From contig NZ_JAFBFW010000006.1 of assembly GCF_016909495.1 (NCBI RefSeq), positions 186,001-250,000 on the forward strand: a DNA stretch of 64,000 bases. Reading direction: 5' to 3'. The DNA is from Pantoea coffeiphila. Lineage in GTDB: Bacteria; Pseudomonadota; Gammaproteobacteria; Enterobacterales; Enterobacteriaceae. Both the position numbers and the translations under genes were made by a program. This document shows, one piece after another, positions 61,610 through 64,000 of the stretch (position 1 is the stretch's first letter; every line of letters begins with the position of its first letter). The notes below the pieces were generated by a model that saw nothing but the letters and a program-made list of their open reading frames with translations, was not told the origin of the DNA and ran no database searches.

Positions 61610-62662
61610 ATGACTTTATTGAAATTGACTAAGAAGAACGTACCGGTTGTGGCCGGGGCAGCCGTACTGGCCGTGGCGGCAGGGATCGGGTTTGGCCTGC
61701 TGGGCGATAGCGCCGACCAGCGAACCAACGATGCCTTTATCCGCGCCGACTACACCGTGGTCACGCCGCGTATCACCGGGCAGATTGCGCGGGTGGCAGT
61801 AAAAGACAATCAGTATGTGGAACAGGGGCAGCTGCTGGTAGAGATCGATGACCGCGATCTGCTGTCGGAACTGAACGCGGCAGAGGCCAGCGTGGTGGTG
61901 CAGCAGGCCACGGTGGCCAATGCCAGCGCCAGTCTGGCGCAGCAGCAGTCGATGATTGCCCAGGCTGACGCTACGCTGGCCGCCAGCCGGGCCGGTTACG
62001 TCTTTGCTAAAGCGGAGCTGGCGCGCTATCTCGATCTGGCCGCCCACGGCGCGGGCAGCCAGCAAAATGCCCAGCTGGCACGATCGCGGATCGACACCGC
62101 TCAGGCCAACGTGGCACGCGATACCGCCACGCTCAACGCCGCCCGGGCGAAAACCGTGGTGTTACAGGCGGAATTCCAGCGGGCGCAGGGGGAGCTACAG
62201 CGATCGCAGGCGATGCTGGATACCGCCAGGCTGAAACTGTCGTACACCAAAATCCTGGCCCCGATTGCCGGATGGGTTGGGCAGCGCGTCGTGCGTGAGG
62301 GGGCATACGTGACGCCCGGCACGCCGATGCTGGCGGTGGTGCCGCTGAATAAAGCCTACGTGGTGGCCAACTTTCAGGAAACCCAGCTTGAGCACGTGCG
62401 GCCAGGGCAGCGGGTGGATATCCGCGTCGACAGCTTCGGCGGGGCGCTGCTGCACGGTGTGGTAAACAGCTTTGCCCCGGCGACGGGCGTGACCTTTTCG
62501 GCGATTACGCCGGATAACGCCACCGGCAACTTTACCAAGGTGGTGCAGCGTATTCCGGTCAAAATTGAACTCGACGGCGGCCAGCGGCAGGCGGAACAGC
62601 TGCGGGTGGGCATGGCGGTGGAGGCCACTATTCATACCGTGAAGGCAGGAGAGAAATCATGA
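61610..62662 (+). CDS. HlyD-family membrane-fusion protein (EmrA-like)
   Basis: 350 residues. One N-terminal membrane helix (VPVVAGAAVLAVAAGIGFGL), lipoyl halves around AFIRADYTVVTPRITGQIAR and LAPIAGWVGQRVV, a coiled-coil hairpin at about 85-215 (AEASVVVQQATVANASASLA), and a beta-barrel (AYVVANFQETQLEHVRPGQR). Links the MFS pump to the outer-membrane channel. Start 10 bp after the pump stop; its TGA overlaps the next ATG. A TTG two codons upstream is an alternative start. Confidence 0.88.
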   Translation: MTLLKLTKKNVPVVAGAAVLAVAAGIGFGLLGDSADQRTNDAFIRADYTVVTPRITGQIARVAVKDNQYVEQGQLLVEIDDRDLLSELNAAEASVVVQQATVANASASLAQQQSMIAQADATLAASRAGYVFAKAELARYLDLAAHGAGSQQNAQLARSRIDTAQANVARDTATLNAARAKTVVLQAEFQRAQGELQRSQAMLDTARLKLSYTKILAPIAGWVGQRVVREGAYVTPGTPMLAVVPLNKAYVVANFQETQLEHVRPGQRVDIRVDSFGGALLHGVVNSFAPATGVTFSAITPDNATGNFTKVVQRIPVKIELDGGQRQAEQLRVGMAVEATIHTVKAGEKS

Positions 62663-64000
62663 AACTGACGGCCTTAGCCACCAGTATTCTGCTGCTGAGC
62701 GGCTGCATGGTTGGCCCGGACTTCACGCCGCCTGAGGTGAGCAGCCCGCAGACGTGGCCGCAGGGTCACGCACCGGGGCGCATTGCGGAACGCGAACTGC
62801 AGCCGCAGTGGTGGCACATTTTCCATGATGACACGCTGACTGCGCTGGTTGAGCAATCCGCGCGCAGCAACTTCGATGTGCAGGCGGCGGGCGCGCGTCT
62901 GTTACAGGCGCAGGCGGAGCACCGTGTGGTGACCGGGGAGAGCCTGCCGTCGGTTGACGCTACGGCGTCGTACCGGCGCGCCCGCAACAGCCAGAACGGG
63001 CTGCAGGATATCTCCGGCCTGGGCGGTAAAAAGGCCTGGAGCGTGTGGCAGCCGGGCATCGGCGCATCCTGGGAGCTGGATATGTGGGGACGGCTGCGGC
63101 GGGAACGGGAATCGTCCGCCGCCCGCGTCGAGGTCAGCGACGACCAGCGCCGTGCGGTGCTGTTAACCGTGCAGGCGGCGACCGTCAGTGATTATTTCCA
63201 GCTGCGCAGCGTGCAGCTCCAGCGCGATATCAGCCTGCAAAACCTGGACATCGCTCGCCACAGCCTGAAGCTGACCGGCATCCGCATGGTCGACGGCGTG
63301 GCTACCCGGCTGGAGGTGGCCCAGGCGCAGGCGCAGGTAGCCTCGGTGGAATCGACCCTGCCGATCCTCGAACAGCAGGAAACGCACCTGATGAACTCGC
63401 TAAGCTTCCTGCTGGGCGAAAACCCGGGGGCGTTAACCAAGCGGCTGGCCGGGAGCCGACCGCTGCCGCTGACGCCGCCGGAAGTGCCGGTTGGTCTGCC
63501 GTCCGAGCTGGCGCAGCGACGACCGGATATCCGCGCCGCCGAGGCGCAGCTGCATGCGGCCACCGCCGACATTGGCGTGGCGACCGCAGATTTCTATCCG
63601 AGCATTACCCTGAGCGGCAACGTCGGGCTACAGGCGATGCAGTTCAGCCAGCTGGGGAACTGGGGATCGCGCCTTTACAGCTTCGGCCCGTCGCTGAATC
63701 TGCCGATATTTGAAGGCGGACGGCTGCGCGGCCAGCTGGCGCTGAAAAAAGCACAGCAGCAGGAAGCGGCAATCCACTTCCAGTCCACGGTACTCAAGGC
63801 CTGGCATGAAGTGAGTGATGCGATGGTGGATTACGACACCTATCAGCGCCAGCGCAGCCAGCTGGCGACCCTGGTGGAAAACGATCGCATCGCGCTGGCG
63901 GCGGCATCGAAACAGTACGAAGCGGGTGCCACCGACTTCCTCAACGTGCTGACCATGCAAAAAGAGCTGCTGGCTTCGCAGCAGGAGCAGGTAAAAAGCG
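62659..64000 (+). CDS. Outer-membrane efflux lipoprotein (OprM/NodT family), 3' end outside the window
   Basis: 447 residues present and still open at base 64000. Lipobox LLSGC at about 14-18 (LATSILLLSGCMVGPDFTPP, the CxVGPD start typical of NodT/OprM). Two outer-membrane efflux repeats: WWHIFHDDTLTALVEQSARS, GASWELDMWGRLRRE and later LAQRRPDIRAAEAQLHAATA, FYPSITLSGNVG, FGPSLNLPIFEGGRLRGQL. Starts by ATGA overlap with the fusion-protein gene, so it is part of the same tripartite drug efflux operon. Confidence 0.9.
   Translation, partial: MKLTALATSILLLSGCMVGPDFTPPEVSSPQTWPQGHAPGRIAERELQPQWWHIFHDDTLTALVEQSARSNFDVQAAGARLLQAQAEHRVVTGESLPSVDATASYRRARNSQNGLQDISGLGGKKAWSVWQPGIGASWELDMWGRLRRERESSAARVEVSDDQRRAVLLTVQAATVSDYFQLRSVQLQRDISLQNLDIARHSLKLTGIRMVDGVATRLEVAQAQAQVASVESTLPILEQQETHLMNSLSFLLGENPGALTKRLAGSRPLPLTPPEVPVGLPSELAQRRPDIRAAEAQLHAATADIGVATADFYPSITLSGNVGLQAMQFSQLGNWGSRLYSFGPSLNLPIFEGGRLRGQLALKKAQQQEAAIHFQSTVLKAWHEVSDAMVDYDTYQRQRSQLATLVENDRIALAAASKQYEAGATDFLNVLTMQKELLASQQEQVKS

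Overview
The window reads as chromosome or megaplasmid accessory DNA of a gamma-proteobacterium in the Enterobacterales, most likely Erwiniaceae (Pantoea/Erwinia-like). The evidence is enterobacterial-type CyoABCD, CysI and YghA-like proteins, a plasmid-R1-like hok/sok locus, a DUF1471 (YdgH/BhsA/McbA) peptide, moderate-to-high GC coding DNA and AT-rich promoters. No rRNA, tRNA, insertion sequence, phage gene or CRISPR array was seen. About sixty genes are present and roughly one in four is a regulator (five LysR, two TetR, two GntR/FCD, one MocR, IclR, HxlR, AraC, two response regulators). Most regulators stand divergent to, or in line with, the small catabolic or stress unit they probably control. 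Assignment to a megaplasmid would be inference only.

Layout. 1-3.9 kb: a complete gamma-butyrolactone / AHL-lactone operon (blcABC-like) with a divergent IclR regulator (cut by the window edge) and a perfect 20-bp palindrome between them. 3.85-5.15 kb: a tandem duplication of a hok/mok/sok type I toxin-antitoxin locus; the second toxin copy is frameshifted. 5.3-7.9 kb: secreted VOC protein, LysR, and a SnoaL-like/ABM two-domain protein, with shared TTTCAA...TTGAAA inverted repeats. 8-12.2 kb: mandelate dehydrogenase and benzoylformate decarboxylase, their GntR regulator, and an OsmC protein. 12.3-15.6 kb: VOC and GNAT genes behind a long inverted repeat, and an orphan CysI-type sulfite/nitrite reductase. 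15.6-21.4 kb: a second cytochrome bo oxidase operon (cyoABCD without cyoE) and a divergent MocR regulator. 21.6-28.5 kb: SDR, alpha/beta hydrolase, LysR, VOC, TetR-DUF1348, histidine phosphatase, and an HxlR/old-yellow-enzyme pair. 28.6-31.2 kb: TetR, two micro-lipoproteins (25 and 26 aa), MipA/OmpV and a DUF3313 lipoprotein. 31.2-36.2 kb: DMT exporter/LysR, a solitary GAPDH followed by an 8-bp tandem repeat, LysR/pirin. 36.2-41.4 kb: MFS exporter, YtcJ-like amidohydrolase, YcaC-like hydrolase, two XapX membrane peptides. 41.4-48.1 kb: a signalling unit with a receiver-only response regulator, an 1860-residue kinase-like/ATPase/GAF/PAS/histidine-kinase protein and a FixJ-type regulator. 48.8-50 kb: DUF1471 peptide and a SoxS-like AraC regulator. 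50.1-59.4 kb: a six-gene polyamine/opine-type ABC transporter, M24-fold hydrolase and flavin reductase operon, divergent from a sugar isomerase-GntR-LysR operon. Each of the two is preceded by a canonical sigma-54 (-24/-12) promoter, and NtrC-like half-sites lie between them. 59.4-64 kb: UspA protein and an EmrAB/OprM-like tripartite efflux operon cut by the window end.

The most notable observations are the complete blc operon in an enterobacterium, the half-dead hok/sok tandem that keeps its antitoxin promoter, the two divergent sigma-54 promoters, the micro-lipoprotein pair sharing a putative operator with the MipA/DUF3313 operon, the DFG-to-GFG kinase-like domain of the giant sensor, and the M24 protein that has lost most metal ligands.
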